This document shows, one piece after another, positions 39,679 through 48,139 of a stretch of 64,000 nt of DNA; position 1 is the first letter of the stretch; each line of letters opens with the position of its first letter. Below the pieces are notes generated by a model. The model worked only from the letters and a program-made list of their open reading frames with translations, had not been told where the DNA came from and made no database searches. The DNA comes from Ewingella sp. CoE-038-23 (lineage in GTDB: Bacteria; Pseudomonadota; Gammaproteobacteria; Enterobacterales; Enterobacteriaceae): positions 248,001 through 312,000 of the forward strand of contig NZ_JAZHOH010000001.1 of the NCBI RefSeq assembly GCF_040419245.1. Reading direction: 5' to 3'. The translations under genes were made by a program, and so were the position numbers.

Positions 39679-40332
39679 ATGACAATGGAAGAACAAGCCA
39701 AAAGTGGTTTTTGGTACGCCGAGTGGTCGTTCCCGATCTTCGTCGGATTACTCTCCTCCGGGGTATTTGCCGGTACGCACATGTACTACCTGTACGGCAT
39801 CGGTGCTTTTAACGAAGTCGCCTTCGTCTCAATGCTGCGTTCCGGCATGGATACCGGGGTGTATGGCGCAGTAGCGGCCTTCGGCGCGAGCTTCTTGTTC
39901 GCCCGTATTATCGAAGGTTCGCTGGTCGGTATTCTTGATATCGGCGGCGCTATCCAGACGGGTATTGGGCTAGGGGTTCCGGCGATTCTGCTGGGTGCTG
40001 GCATCGTGTTCCCGGTGGCGAACTTCGCGGCGTCTCTGGTGACTGGCCTGATTCTGGGGCTGGCGGTGGGTTACATCATCATTCTGGCGCGTAAATTTAC
40101 CATCAACCAGAGTAACTCGACCTATGGCGCAGACGTCATGATGGGCGCGGGTAACGCCTCAGGCCGCTTCCTCGGCCCGTTGATTATCCTCTCCGCCATG
40201 GCGGCTTCAATCCCCATCGGTCTGGGGTCATTGCTCGGCGCGCTGGTGTTCTATATCTGGCAGAAACCGATCACCGGCGGCGCAATTTTAGGCGCGATGA
40301 TCCTCGGTGCAATTTTCCCAGTATCGCTGTAG
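39679..40332 (+). CDS. DUF4310 family membrane protein (EF_0833 family), function unknown
   Basis: A 217-residue integral membrane protein with about six hydrophobic, glycine-rich helices (for example GALVFYIWQKPITGGAILGA). The start MEEQAKSGFWYAEWSFPIFVG has a short amphipathic N-terminus. ATG codons at 39679 and 39685 are both possible after AGGGG. It lies 9 bases after the DUF4311 gene and is the last of the four unknown subunits. The glycine-rich helices and pairing recall PTS EIIC/EIID or small transporter subunits; that resemblance is weak. Confidence 0.85.
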   Translation: MTMEEQAKSGFWYAEWSFPIFVGLLSSGVFAGTHMYYLYGIGAFNEVAFVSMLRSGMDTGVYGAVAAFGASFLFARIIEGSLVGILDIGGAIQTGIGLGVPAILLGAGIVFPVANFAASLVTGLILGLAVGYIIILARKFTINQSNSTYGADVMMGAGNASGRFLGPLIILSAMAASIPIGLGSLLGALVFYIWQKPITGGAILGAMILGAIFPVSL

Positions 40333-40358
40333 TAGAAAGCAATAAAACGAGTTAAATC

Positions 40359-40386
40359 AGGCGTCGGCGGCTCGCCGCTGACGCCT
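40359..40386 (+). other. strong stem-loop between transporter and enzyme genes
   Basis: Inverted repeat AGGCGTCGGCGGC (40359-40371) / GCCGCTGACGCCT (40374-40386), 12 of 13 positions pairing, with a 2-base core that must open. No T run follows. It divides the operon exactly between the four DUF genes and the three catabolic genes and probably changes their relative mRNA levels. Confidence 0.6.
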
Positions 40387-40449
40387 AAAAGCAGGACAGA
40401 ACGGGGCGGGTGGCCACTGTGACTGCCCTGCGTTTACGGAGAATGGCGT

Positions 40450-41592
40450 ATGTTGTATGACCTGATAATCCGACAGGCAAAAAGCTCAGACGGCAGCTTG
40501 ACGGATATTGCAATTCACGACGGTAAAATCGCCGCCATCGGCCAGCTGGATTCCAGCGTCAGCGCCAAACGGATTCTCGAACTACAGGGCAAGGTTTTCG
40601 CCAGCGCCGGGTGGATCGACTCTCATGTTCACTGTTATAGCAAATCGCCGATTTATCACGACGAGCCGGATTTAGTCGGCGTCGCCAGCGGCGTCACCAC
40701 GGTTATTGATGCAGGCAGCACCGGCGCGAACGACGTCGATGACTTCTACCAGCTGACCCGCCAGGCCAAAACCAACGTCTTTGCTTTCCTCAATATCGCC
40801 CGTACCGGCATCGTGACCCAAAACGAGCTGGCGGACATGGAGCAAATCGACAAAGTGGGCGTGCGCGAATCCATTGCCCGCAACCCCGGCTTCATCATTG
40901 GTATCAAAGCTCGCATGAGCAGCAGCGTAGTGGGCAAAAACGGCATTAAGCCGCTGATCCGCGCCAAAGAAATTCAGCAGGAAAACGACGACCTGCCGCT
41001 GATGGTGCACATTGGCAATAACCCGCCAAATCTGGATGAAATCGCCGATTTACTCACTTCGGGCGACATCATCACCCACTGCTATAACGGCAAACCCAAC
41101 CGCATTTTATCGCCAGAGGGCGTGCTGCGAGATTCGATTAAACGCGCCCTGAGCCGCGGCGTGCGTCTCGACGTCGGCCACGGCAGCGCCAGCTTTAGCT
41201 TTGAAGTGGCCCAGTTGGCCATTCAGCAAGGCATTTTGCCGCACACCATCAGCTCCGATATTTACTGCCGCAACCGCGTCAACGGCCCGGTCCACAGCCT
41301 GGCTGCGGTGATGTCCAAGTTCTTTACCGTCGGCATGACGTTAGAACAGGTGATTGATTGTGTCACCTGTAACGCCGCCGACGCGCTTCGCCTGCCGTCA
41401 AAAGGACGCCTCGAAGTCGGTGCCGACGCTGACCTGACGCTGTTTGAGATCCAACACGCGCCGAAAGTCTTTCTCGACTCCGAAGGCCAGTCAGTGACCG
41501 GCGAACACCATCTGATCCCACTGGCCGCCGTGGTCGCTGGCGTCACCCTATTAACTGATGAAGGGAAATCAAATCATGTCTTCCAATGCTGA
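40450..41592 (+). CDS. amidohydrolase/deacetylase family metallohydrolase (EF_0837/AHA_3915 family)
   Basis: Binuclear-metal amidohydrolase of 380 residues. The metal ligands expected for the superfamily are visible: H59 and H61 (GWIDSHVHC), Lys153 (IIGIKARMS, probably carboxylated), His187 (LMVHIGNN), His210 (ITHCYNG) and Asp270 (ISSDIYC). It could remove an N-acyl group from the amino acid sugar handled by the following DgaE-like enzyme. The end overlaps the next gene by 17 bases, so the two are co-translated. The substrate is not known; a dihydroorotase-like cyclic amide hydrolysis is the main alternative. Confidence 0.85.
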   Translation: MLYDLIIRQAKSSDGSLTDIAIHDGKIAAIGQLDSSVSAKRILELQGKVFASAGWIDSHVHCYSKSPIYHDEPDLVGVASGVTTVIDAGSTGANDVDDFYQLTRQAKTNVFAFLNIARTGIVTQNELADMEQIDKVGVRESIARNPGFIIGIKARMSSSVVGKNGIKPLIRAKEIQQENDDLPLMVHIGNNPPNLDEIADLLTSGDIITHCYNGKPNRILSPEGVLRDSIKRALSRGVRLDVGHGSASFSFEVAQLAIQQGILPHTISSDIYCRNRVNGPVHSLAAVMSKFFTVGMTLEQVIDCVTCNAADALRLPSKGRLEVGADADLTLFEIQHAPKVFLDSEGQSVTGEHHLIPLAAVVAGVTLLTDEGKSNHVFQC

Positions 41593-42703
41593 TCTCTACG
41601 AAAAATATAAGCTAAAACAGGTCATTAATGCTTCAGGTCGTATGACCGCGCTGGGCGTGTCTACCCCGCGCCCGGAAGTGGCTGACGTGGTGAATACTGG
41701 TCTGAATCACTACTTCGAAATGAAGGATTTGGTCAATAAAACCGGGGCTTACATCGCCAAACTGCTGGATGTTGAAAACGCGGTAGTGGTGTCCTGCGCC
41801 TCGGCGGGGATTGCTCAGTCCGTCGCCGCCGTGATTATCAAAGACAATGCCTGGCTGCTGGAAAACCTGCACGCCGCGCCGCTGGACGTGCCGCACGACA
41901 TCGTGCTGCCGAAGGGCCACAATGTAAACTTCGGCGCGCCGGTCGGCACCATGATCACCCTGGGTGGCGGTAAAATTGTTGAAGCCGGTTATGCCAACGA
42001 ATGCTCTGCTGCCCAGCTGGCGGCCTGCATTACGCCGCGCACCGCCGCGATTATGTACATCAAATCGCACCACTCGGTGCAGAAAAGCATTCTCTCCGTG
42101 GAAGAAGCCGCCGCCGTGGCGCAGGAGCACAACCTCCCGCTGATCGTCGATGCCGCCGCTGAAGAAGATCTGACCTGCTACTACAACATGGGCGCAACGC
42201 TGGTGATTTACAGCGGCGCGAAGGCCATCGAAGGCCCAACCAGCGGCTTGGTGCTGGGCAAGCACCAGTACGTCGAGTGGGTGAAGCAGCAGTCCGGCGG
42301 CATTGGCCGCGCGATGAAAGTGGGTAAAGAGGGCATTCTTGGCTTAACGCAGGCGATTGAAAGTTACATCACTCAGCCGAAAACCACCGGGCAGGAGATG
42401 GTGGACAAGATGACGCCATTCATCGACAGCCTGAACCAAATCAACGGTGTGAGTGGCCGCGTGGTGTGGGACAGCGCCGGGCGCGACATTGCGCGCACCG
42501 AAATCACGTTCGACGAAGCCGTGCTGGGTTGGAAAACCAAAGCCATCGTGGAAGCGATGAAAGAGGGCGATATCGCGGTGTACTTCCGTGGCTACCGCGC
42601 CAACGAAGGCAAGATTGAAGTCGACGTGCGCAGCGTGACTCCGCCGCAGTTAGCCATCGTCGCTGAACGTTTCAAACAACTTTTTGATGGAGCAAAAGCA
42701 TGA
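41576..42703 (+). CDS. DgaE-like PLP-dependent ammonia lyase (SelA-related)
   Basis: Fold-type I PLP enzyme of 375 residues related to SelA and to Salmonella DgaE, which converts D-glucosaminate-6-phosphate into 2-keto-3-deoxy-6-phosphogluconate and ammonia. The PLP lysine is expected in VIYSGAKAIEGPTSGLVLG, and the cofactor aspartate in LPLIVDAAAEEDL. The start MSSNADLYEKYKLKQVINAS is chosen over an ATG 18 bases upstream. It overlaps the amidohydrolase by 17 bases and the aldolase by 4. The substrate is inferred to be a 2-amino-2-deoxy aldonate phosphate. Confidence 0.85.
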   Translation: MSSNADLYEKYKLKQVINASGRMTALGVSTPRPEVADVVNTGLNHYFEMKDLVNKTGAYIAKLLDVENAVVVSCASAGIAQSVAAVIIKDNAWLLENLHAAPLDVPHDIVLPKGHNVNFGAPVGTMITLGGGKIVEAGYANECSAAQLAACITPRTAAIMYIKSHHSVQKSILSVEEAAAVAQEHNLPLIVDAAAEEDLTCYYNMGATLVIYSGAKAIEGPTSGLVLGKHQYVEWVKQQSGGIGRAMKVGKEGILGLTQAIESYITQPKTTGQEMVDKMTPFIDSLNQINGVSGRVVWDSAGRDIARTEITFDEAVLGWKTKAIVEAMKEGDIAVYFRGYRANEGKIEVDVRSVTPPQLAIVAERFKQLFDGAKA

Positions 42704-43440
42704 ACCTGACCCCGAACTTCTACCGCGATCGCGTGTGTCTGAACGTGCTGGCAGGCTCCAAAGACAACGCCCGCGACATCTATGACGCGGCGCAGGGCCA
42801 CGTGCTGGTTGGCGTGCTTTCCAAGAACTATGCCGATGTACCTTCTGCCGTGGCGGATATGAAAGAGTACGCGTCGCTGATTGAAAATGCCCTGTCCGTC
42901 GGGCTTGGCGCGGGCGATCCGCGCCAGTCGCTGATGGTCAGCCTGATTTCACAGCACGTCCAGCCGCAGCACGTCAATCAGGTGTTCACCGGCGTGGGCA
43001 CCAGCCGCGCGCTGCTGGGCCAAAACGACAGCGTGGTTAACGGCCTGATCTCCCCAACCGGCAAAGTGGGCTGGGTTAAAATCAACACCGGGCCATTGAG
43101 CGCCTCGCAGCCCGACGCCATCGTGCCGGTCGAAACCGCCATTGCGCTGCTCAAAGACATGGGCGGCAGCTCGGTGAAATACTTCCCGATGGGCGGCCTG
43201 AAGACCCGTGATGAGTTCGCCGCCGTGGCGCGCGCCTGCGCCGAGCACGATTTCTGGCTGGAGCCGACCGGTGGTATCGATCTGGAAAACTTCGAGCCGA
43301 TCATGGAGATCGCCCTCGAAGCCGGGGTGAGCAAAATCATTCCGCACATCTATAGCTCGATTATCGACAGCACCAGCGGCGACACCCGTCCGGCCGATGT
43401 CAGAACCCTGCTGGCGAGCGTCAAAAAGCTCGTAAGCTGA
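42700..43440 (+). CDS. KDGP/KDPG aldolase family protein (DgaF-like, EF_0839 family)
   Basis: Class I type TIM-barrel aldolase of 246 residues, related to DgaF, predicted to cleave 2-keto-3-deoxy-6-phosphogluconate into pyruvate and glyceraldehyde-3-phosphate. The active-site strand segments VGWVKINTGPLS and VKYFPMGGLKTRDEF are present; a lysine on one of them should form the Schiff base. Its ATG overlaps the DgaE-like stop (ATGA). With the two upstream enzymes it forms a complete deacylate-deaminate-cleave route to central metabolism. Confidence 0.85.
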   Translation: MNLTPNFYRDRVCLNVLAGSKDNARDIYDAAQGHVLVGVLSKNYADVPSAVADMKEYASLIENALSVGLGAGDPRQSLMVSLISQHVQPQHVNQVFTGVGTSRALLGQNDSVVNGLISPTGKVGWVKINTGPLSASQPDAIVPVETAIALLKDMGGSSVKYFPMGGLKTRDEFAAVARACAEHDFWLEPTGGIDLENFEPIMEIALEAGVSKIIPHIYSSIIDSTSGDTRPADVRTLLASVKKLVS

Positions 43441-43492
43441 GGTTTATTCTCGTATTCCAATCCGCGCCGTCAGTTCGCTGCGCTGTTAAACA

Positions 43493-43520
43493 CCCTGCGT
43501 CGCCGTTTTATGGCGCAGGG
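43493..43520 (+). other. imperfect hairpin between the aldolase and lactonase genes
   Basis: CCCTGC-GTC-GCC-GTTTTAT-GGC-GCAGGG pairs with a 3-base bulge. No T run follows. It may be a transcript end or attenuator, or merely a stable intercistronic fold. Confidence 0.35.
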
Positions 43521-43562
43521 ATCCCGCGTTTGTCTGGCAATCCCTTTGATTTGAGGAAATGT

Positions 43563-44759
43563 ATGAGAAACTGGTTACTGATTTCAGGTTTAACATCCGC
43601 GATGCTGGCGATGTCTGCCACGCCGCTCTACGCAGCAGAAAAAGCCATGGCCCAAACTTCACACTATGCCTATGTCGGGACTTACAATCCCAATGGCGAA
43701 GGCGTCTATCGTTTTAAATTTGATAGCAAAACCGGCGCGCTGACTGAGCGCGTGCTGGCCAGCCAGTTGCCGAATCAGGCACAGATGGTGCTGAGCCACG
43801 ACGGCAAAACGCTGTTCATTGGCAGCGAAATCGATAACTTCAATGGCGGCAAAAACGGTGCGATTGCGGCATATAAAATCAACCCGCAGGACGGCAGCTT
43901 AACGCTGATCAATCAGGTAGATTCACAGGGCGCAGGTCCGGTGTACCTATCGCTGACGCCAAAAGGCGATCACCTGCTGGTGGCTAACTACATCAGCGGC
44001 GTGGTGGCGACTTTCCCGGTGGATGCCAGTGGCAAACTGGGCGAAGCCAGCGATCATCAACAGGACTCAGGCCCGGCCGGTGCCGCCAAACCTGAAGCTG
44101 CGGCGCCGGGCAGTTTTGCCGCCAGCGACCACAACGGCCCGCATGCGCACATGATCGCCACCGATCCGAGCGGCAAGTTTGTCTTCTCAACCGATCTGGG
44201 TCTGGACAGGATCTATCAGTGGAAGCTGGACAGTGCCAGCGGCAAGCTGGAAGCCAACGATCCTCCGTTTATCAACGCCTCTTCCGCCGGTGCGGGGCCG
44301 CGCCATTTCGTGTTCCACCCGAACGGCAAAGTGGTGTTCCTGATTAACGAAGAAGCTTCGACCCTGACCAGCTATCGCTTCGACAGCGCCAAAGGCACGC
44401 TGACCCAGCTGCACGTGCTCTCTTCATTACCTGCTAACTTTAAAGGCACCAACTTTGCCGCCGGTATCGTGCTGAGCAAGGATGGCCATCACCTTTACGT
44501 GGCGAACCGCCTGCATAACAGCATCGCGCAAATCAACGTGACGGGCGAGGGGGCAATGACCTTCGCGGAAGAAGCCTGGACCCGTGGCGACTACCCGCGC
44601 ACGCTGACCTTGTCGCCGGATGGAAAATACATTTACGCGATGAATCAACGAAGCGATAACATCACTCGATTCAAGATTGCCGCCGAGAGCGGTAAACTGA
44701 CTTTTGTTGATGATTACACGCCAGTGGGCAGCCCGTCGCAGATGGTGATTGTTCCTTAA
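43563..44759 (+). CDS. exported seven-bladed beta-propeller lactonase family protein
   Basis: A 398-residue member of the lactonase (6-phosphogluconolactonase YbhE/Pgl) propeller family with a Sec signal peptide (residues 1-24, ending LYA before AEK), so it acts in the periplasm. Repeats such as LSHDGKTLFIGSE, LTPKGDHLLVANY, FHPNGKVVFLINE and LSPDGKYIYAMNQ mark the blades. The ATG at 43563 follows GAGG by 6 bases and gives a clean signal. It lies 122 bases after the aldolase and before the regulator, so it probably serves the same pathway by opening an aldonolactone before uptake. Substrate inferred only. Confidence 0.82.
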   Translation: MRNWLLISGLTSAMLAMSATPLYAAEKAMAQTSHYAYVGTYNPNGEGVYRFKFDSKTGALTERVLASQLPNQAQMVLSHDGKTLFIGSEIDNFNGGKNGAIAAYKINPQDGSLTLINQVDSQGAGPVYLSLTPKGDHLLVANYISGVVATFPVDASGKLGEASDHQQDSGPAGAAKPEAAAPGSFAASDHNGPHAHMIATDPSGKFVFSTDLGLDRIYQWKLDSASGKLEANDPPFINASSAGAGPRHFVFHPNGKVVFLINEEASTLTSYRFDSAKGTLTQLHVLSSLPANFKGTNFAAGIVLSKDGHHLYVANRLHNSIAQINVTGEGAMTFAEEAWTRGDYPRTLTLSPDGKYIYAMNQRSDNITRFKIAAESGKLTFVDDYTPVGSPSQMVIVP

Positions 44760-44884
44760 GCCGTTTTACCTCGTGAGGTAGGCGGAAAATAACGGGTGCG
44801 GGGTGACGCGGTTGGTCATCCCGCCTTGTCATTTCAAGTGGCAGTAGAATTGATGTTTCACAGCAACAACCGACTGGAAGGATT

Positions 44885-46804
44885 ATGGTGAGATTTCCCT
44901 ATCAACGACTGGCCCATCTGTTTGATGCCCTACAGGCCGAAACGCTGCCTCAGGACGAGCTGGCGAAGCGCCTTGACGTCTCCACTCGCACCGTGCGCGC
45001 TGATATTACCGCGCTGAATGAAATTATGGCCCAGTACGGCGCTTCCTTTGTGCATAACCGCGGTAGCGGCTATCAGCTGAAAATCGACGATCAGACGCTG
45101 TTCTCTGCGTTGCAGGAAACCAATAATCGTCGGGTCAGCCCAACGCCGCGCACCGCGCCGGAGCGGGTGAATTACCTGCTTATACGCTTTTTGACCTCAG
45201 CCTTTTCCCTCAAGCTAGAAGATCTGGCCGATGAATGGTTTGTCAGCCGGGGAACCCTGCAAAATGATATGGCTGAGGTCAGAGAACGTCTGGCACGTTA
45301 CCACCTGAGCATTGAAACCAAGCCGCGTTACGGCATGAAGCTGTTTGGCGCCGAGCTGGCGATTCGCTCCTGCCTGACGGATTTGCTGTTCCAGCTGGAA
45401 AGCGACGAGCAGAGCCATCCGCTGCTGAAAACCGAGAGTCTGGCGCTTGAGGCGCTGGGGCCGTTAACCGATTTTATGCACCAGTCGCTGGCGCAGTCCT
45501 CGATCCAACTGACCGATGAAGGTGAGCAGTACCTGATTCTGTACTGCGCGGTGGCGATTAAGCGCATTAGCGGCGGCTATCCGTTAACGGATTTTGATGC
45601 TGAAGAGGGCGACCCGGCGGTGAAGCAGGTCTCTACGCGCCTGGCGGCCGAGCTTAAGGCGCTAGTCGGTAAGGAGATCCCGGCGGCTGAAGAGGCCTAT
45701 TTGCGGGTGAATATCGCGGCACGGCGGGTGCAGAACATCCTGCCGACGGATATTAATGCCGATGACGATGAGTCGCTGGTGGACTACATTCTGTCCTACA
45801 TCAATGCGCACTATAACTATGATTTACAAGGGGATAAGCAGCTCCGCGCCGACTTGCTCACCCATATCAAAACCATGATAACCCGGGTGAAGTATCAGAT
45901 TAACATCCCCAACCCGCTGCTGAGCAACATCAAACAGCACTACCCAATGGCCTACGACGTCACGCTGGCGGCGGTATCGAGCTGGGGCAAATACACCCCT
46001 TATTCGCTCAGTGAAAACGAAATCGGTTTTCTGGTGCTGCATATCGGCGTCGGGCTGGAGCGCCACTACAACATCGGCTACCAGCGCCATCCGCAGGTGA
46101 TGCTGGTGTGCGATACCGGCAACTCGACCATTCGCATGATTCAGGCGCAGATCAGCCGCAAATACCCGCAGCTGGTGGTGACGCAAGTGGTGACGCTGCG
46201 AGATTACGAGAAGCTGGAGCACATCGACGAAGATTTCATTATCTCCAATGCGCGCATCACCGAGAAGAACAAGCCGGTGGTGGTGCTGTCGCCATTCCCC
46301 ACCGAGTACCAGATGGAGCAGCTCGGCAAGCTGGTGCTGGTGGACCGCACGCGGCCCTATATGCTGGAGAAGTTTTTCGACGAGCGCCATTTCATGATAA
46401 TCAATCAGCCGATGACCCAGGCCGAGCTATTCCACAAGGTGTGCAGCCAGCTGGAAGAAGAGGGCTATGTCGACGCAGAGTTCTATCCGTCAGTGGTCGA
46501 GCGCGAAGAGATTGTGTCGACCATGCTGGGCGAAGGCATTGCGCTGCCGCACTCGCTGGGGCTGCTCGCCAAGAAGACGGTGGTGATCACCCTGCTATCC
46601 CCGCAGGGCATTGAGTGGGGCGATGGCGAAACTGCGCACGTGATTTTCCTGCTGGCGATCAGCAAAGCGGACTATGAAGAGGCGATGGCGATTTACGATT
46701 TGTTCGTGACGTTTGTGCGGGAAAGGTCGATGAGCCGTTTGCTAAGTAGTGAAAGTTTTAATTCTTTTAAAGCGATAGCGATAGATTGTTTGAGTAGAAT
46801 TTAA
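44885..46804 (+). CDS. PTS-controlled PRD transcription regulator (BglG/MtlR type)
   Basis: A 639-residue multidomain regulator. Two N-terminal winged helix-turn-helix domains (recognition helices DVSTRTVRADITALN and FVSRGTLQNDMAEVR) are followed by PRD1 (about 185-290), PRD2 (about 295-395), an EIIB-like domain with Cys409 (VCDTGNST), and an EIIA-like domain with His556 (GIALPHSLG). PRD2 keeps both histidines (His327, His386). PRD1 has Tyr220 where the conserved histidine usually stands. It probably controls the upstream operon according to PTS phosphorylation. There is no AAA+ sigma54 domain, unlike DgaR. Confidence 0.88.
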   Translation: MVRFPYQRLAHLFDALQAETLPQDELAKRLDVSTRTVRADITALNEIMAQYGASFVHNRGSGYQLKIDDQTLFSALQETNNRRVSPTPRTAPERVNYLLIRFLTSAFSLKLEDLADEWFVSRGTLQNDMAEVRERLARYHLSIETKPRYGMKLFGAELAIRSCLTDLLFQLESDEQSHPLLKTESLALEALGPLTDFMHQSLAQSSIQLTDEGEQYLILYCAVAIKRISGGYPLTDFDAEEGDPAVKQVSTRLAAELKALVGKEIPAAEEAYLRVNIAARRVQNILPTDINADDDESLVDYILSYINAHYNYDLQGDKQLRADLLTHIKTMITRVKYQINIPNPLLSNIKQHYPMAYDVTLAAVSSWGKYTPYSLSENEIGFLVLHIGVGLERHYNIGYQRHPQVMLVCDTGNSTIRMIQAQISRKYPQLVVTQVVTLRDYEKLEHIDEDFIISNARITEKNKPVVVLSPFPTEYQMEQLGKLVLVDRTRPYMLEKFFDERHFMIINQPMTQAELFHKVCSQLEEEGYVDAEFYPSVVEREEIVSTMLGEGIALPHSLGLLAKKTVVITLLSPQGIEWGDGETAHVIFLLAISKADYEEAMAIYDLFVTFVRERSMSRLLSSESFNSFKAIAIDCLSRI

Positions 46805-46819
46805 GAAAAATGCTGCTTT

Positions 46820-46874
46820 ACCCAAAATAGTTCGAGGTGCAGCCAACGCGCCTGCACCTTGAAATATGATGGGT
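46820..46874. repeat. REP-like intergenic palindrome
   Basis: A 55-base imperfect palindrome with core AGGTGCAG / CTGCACCT and outer arms ACCCA / TGGGT, around the loop CCAACGCGC. It lies between convergent genes. The form resembles a family of intergenic palindromes I recall in Serratia and Yersinia genomes (TTGCAGGTGCGTTGGCTGCA type); copy number cannot be checked here. Confidence 0.6.
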
Positions 46875-46877
46875 CAA

Positions 46878-47150
46878 TTAGTCTTCGTCGAAGCCGGAAT
46901 TGATAAGATTAATCACGGCTTCCAAAGCTTGAACCTCATCGGAGCCGGTGGCTTCGATTTCAATCTGCTGGCCCTTTGGCGAGTCCAGCATCAGCAGCGC
47001 GATCACGCTGCTGGCCTCGGCTTCAATGCCTGCGTCGTTACGCAGCATCACTTCTGACTCAAAGCTCTGCACCAGTTCAAACAACTTCATTGCCGGACGA
47101 GCGTGCATGCCCAGCCGGTTTTTGATTTCTACCGTTTGTTTAACCGTCAT
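46878..47150 (-). CDS. npr: phosphocarrier protein NPr
   Basis: HPr-like phosphocarrier of the nitrogen PTS, passing phosphate from EI-Ntr to PtsN. The product is 90 residues. The phosphorylated histidine is His16 in [13 protein letters not shown]. It overlaps the rapZ stop by 4 bases, so it is translationally coupled, and it is the last gene of the rpoN operon, as in E. coli. Confidence 0.98.
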   Translation of the reverse strand: MTVKQTVEIKNRLGMHARPAMKLFELVQSFESEVMLRNDAGIEAEASSVIALLMLDSPKGQQIEIEATGSDEVQALEAVINLINSGFDED

Positions 47151-48001
47151 GATTTGCGTTTTTCCAGCGTGCGATGGCGGGATTGCACATTCTTCCCGCG
47201 AGAACGGAAGTAGTCAGCCAATTGTTCAGCGATGTAAACCGAGCGATGTTTCCCGCCGGTGCAGCCAATGGCGACGGTCAGATAACTGCGATTGTTGGTT
47301 TCCAGCATCGGCAGCCACAGTTCAAGGTAGCTGCGGGTCTGGTAAATGAAGTTATGCACATCGGTATGGCGGTCGAGGAACGCAGCGACGGGTTTATCCA
47401 GACCGGTCATCGGGCGCAGTTTCGGGTCCCAATGCGGGTTCGGCAGGAAGCGCACGTCAAACACGTAGTCGGCATCAATAGGAATGCCGTGCTTGAAGCC
47501 AAAGGACTCAAACACCATGGTCAGTTCGCGCTCGCGCTTGCCCAGCAGGCGAGTACGCAGCATTTCAGCCAGTTCGTGAACTGACATCTCGGAGGTGTCG
47601 ATGATCAGATCTGCGGAAGAGCGCAGCGGCTCTAGCAGGTCAGCTTCTTCATCAATCGCACTTTCGAGCGACAGATTTTTACTGGAAAGCGGATGCAGGC
47701 GACGAGTGTCGCTGTAACGGCGGATCAGCGTGTTGCGATCGGCGTCGAGAAACAGCAGCTGCGGCGAAAAGCTCGCGGGCAGCTGCGTCATTGCATGTTC
47801 GTAAACTTCCGGGGTTTCCGGCATGTTGCGCACGTCGATACTGACCGCGGCGGAGGTATTACGTTCAGCAAGGGTCTGTGCGAGCTGCGGCAGTAAGACC
47901 ACCGGCAGGTTATCGACACAGTAAAAACCCATATCTTCCAGTGCCCGCAAAGCAACCGATTTCCCTGAACCGGAACGGCCGCTGACAATCATCAGCACCA
48001 T
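47147..48001 (-). CDS. rapZ: RNase adapter protein RapZ
   Basis: RNA-binding adaptor that delivers the sRNA GlmZ to RNase E and so controls GlmS and amino-sugar synthesis. The product is 284 residues, as in E. coli. A Walker A P-loop (GRSGSGKS, 8-15) lies in the N-terminal domain, and the C-terminal RNA-binding domain holds [17 protein letters not shown] and the basic tail [18 protein letters not shown] hairpin (48039-48046 with 48053-48060) lies in the 138-base gap after ptsN. The start at 48001 matches the family; an earlier in-frame ATG is not needed. Confidence 0.97.
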   Translation of the reverse strand: MVLMIVSGRSGSGKSVALRALEDMGFYCVDNLPVVLLPQLAQTLAERNTSAAVSIDVRNMPETPEVYEHAMTQLPASFSPQLLFLDADRNTLIRRYSDTRRLHPLSSKNLSLESAIDEEADLLEPLRSSADLIIDTSEMSVHELAEMLRTRLLGKRERELTMVFESFGFKHGIPIDADYVFDVRFLPNPHWDPKLRPMTGLDKPVAAFLDRHTDVHNFIYQTRSYLELWLPMLETNNRSYLTVAIGCTGGKHRSVYIAEQLADYFRSRGKNVQSRHRTLEKRKS

Positions 48002-48139
48002 GTTGTCACTCCCCTGCAATCAGTGTTCTGAATTCACTTTCCCGGAAGACTATCCGGGAACCGTCATTGGCAAAATCGCGCCGGTAAACACTATTATCCG
48101 GCTGAACATTAAAGAGATCTTAAATCTGTATTCTTCTTA

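Noticed and set aside
44885..46804. DgaR-type sigma54 activator for the amino-sugar-acid cluster
   Set aside because: The regulator has two N-terminal HTH domains and no AAA+ GAFTGA domain, and no GG-N10-GC promoter was found before the operon.
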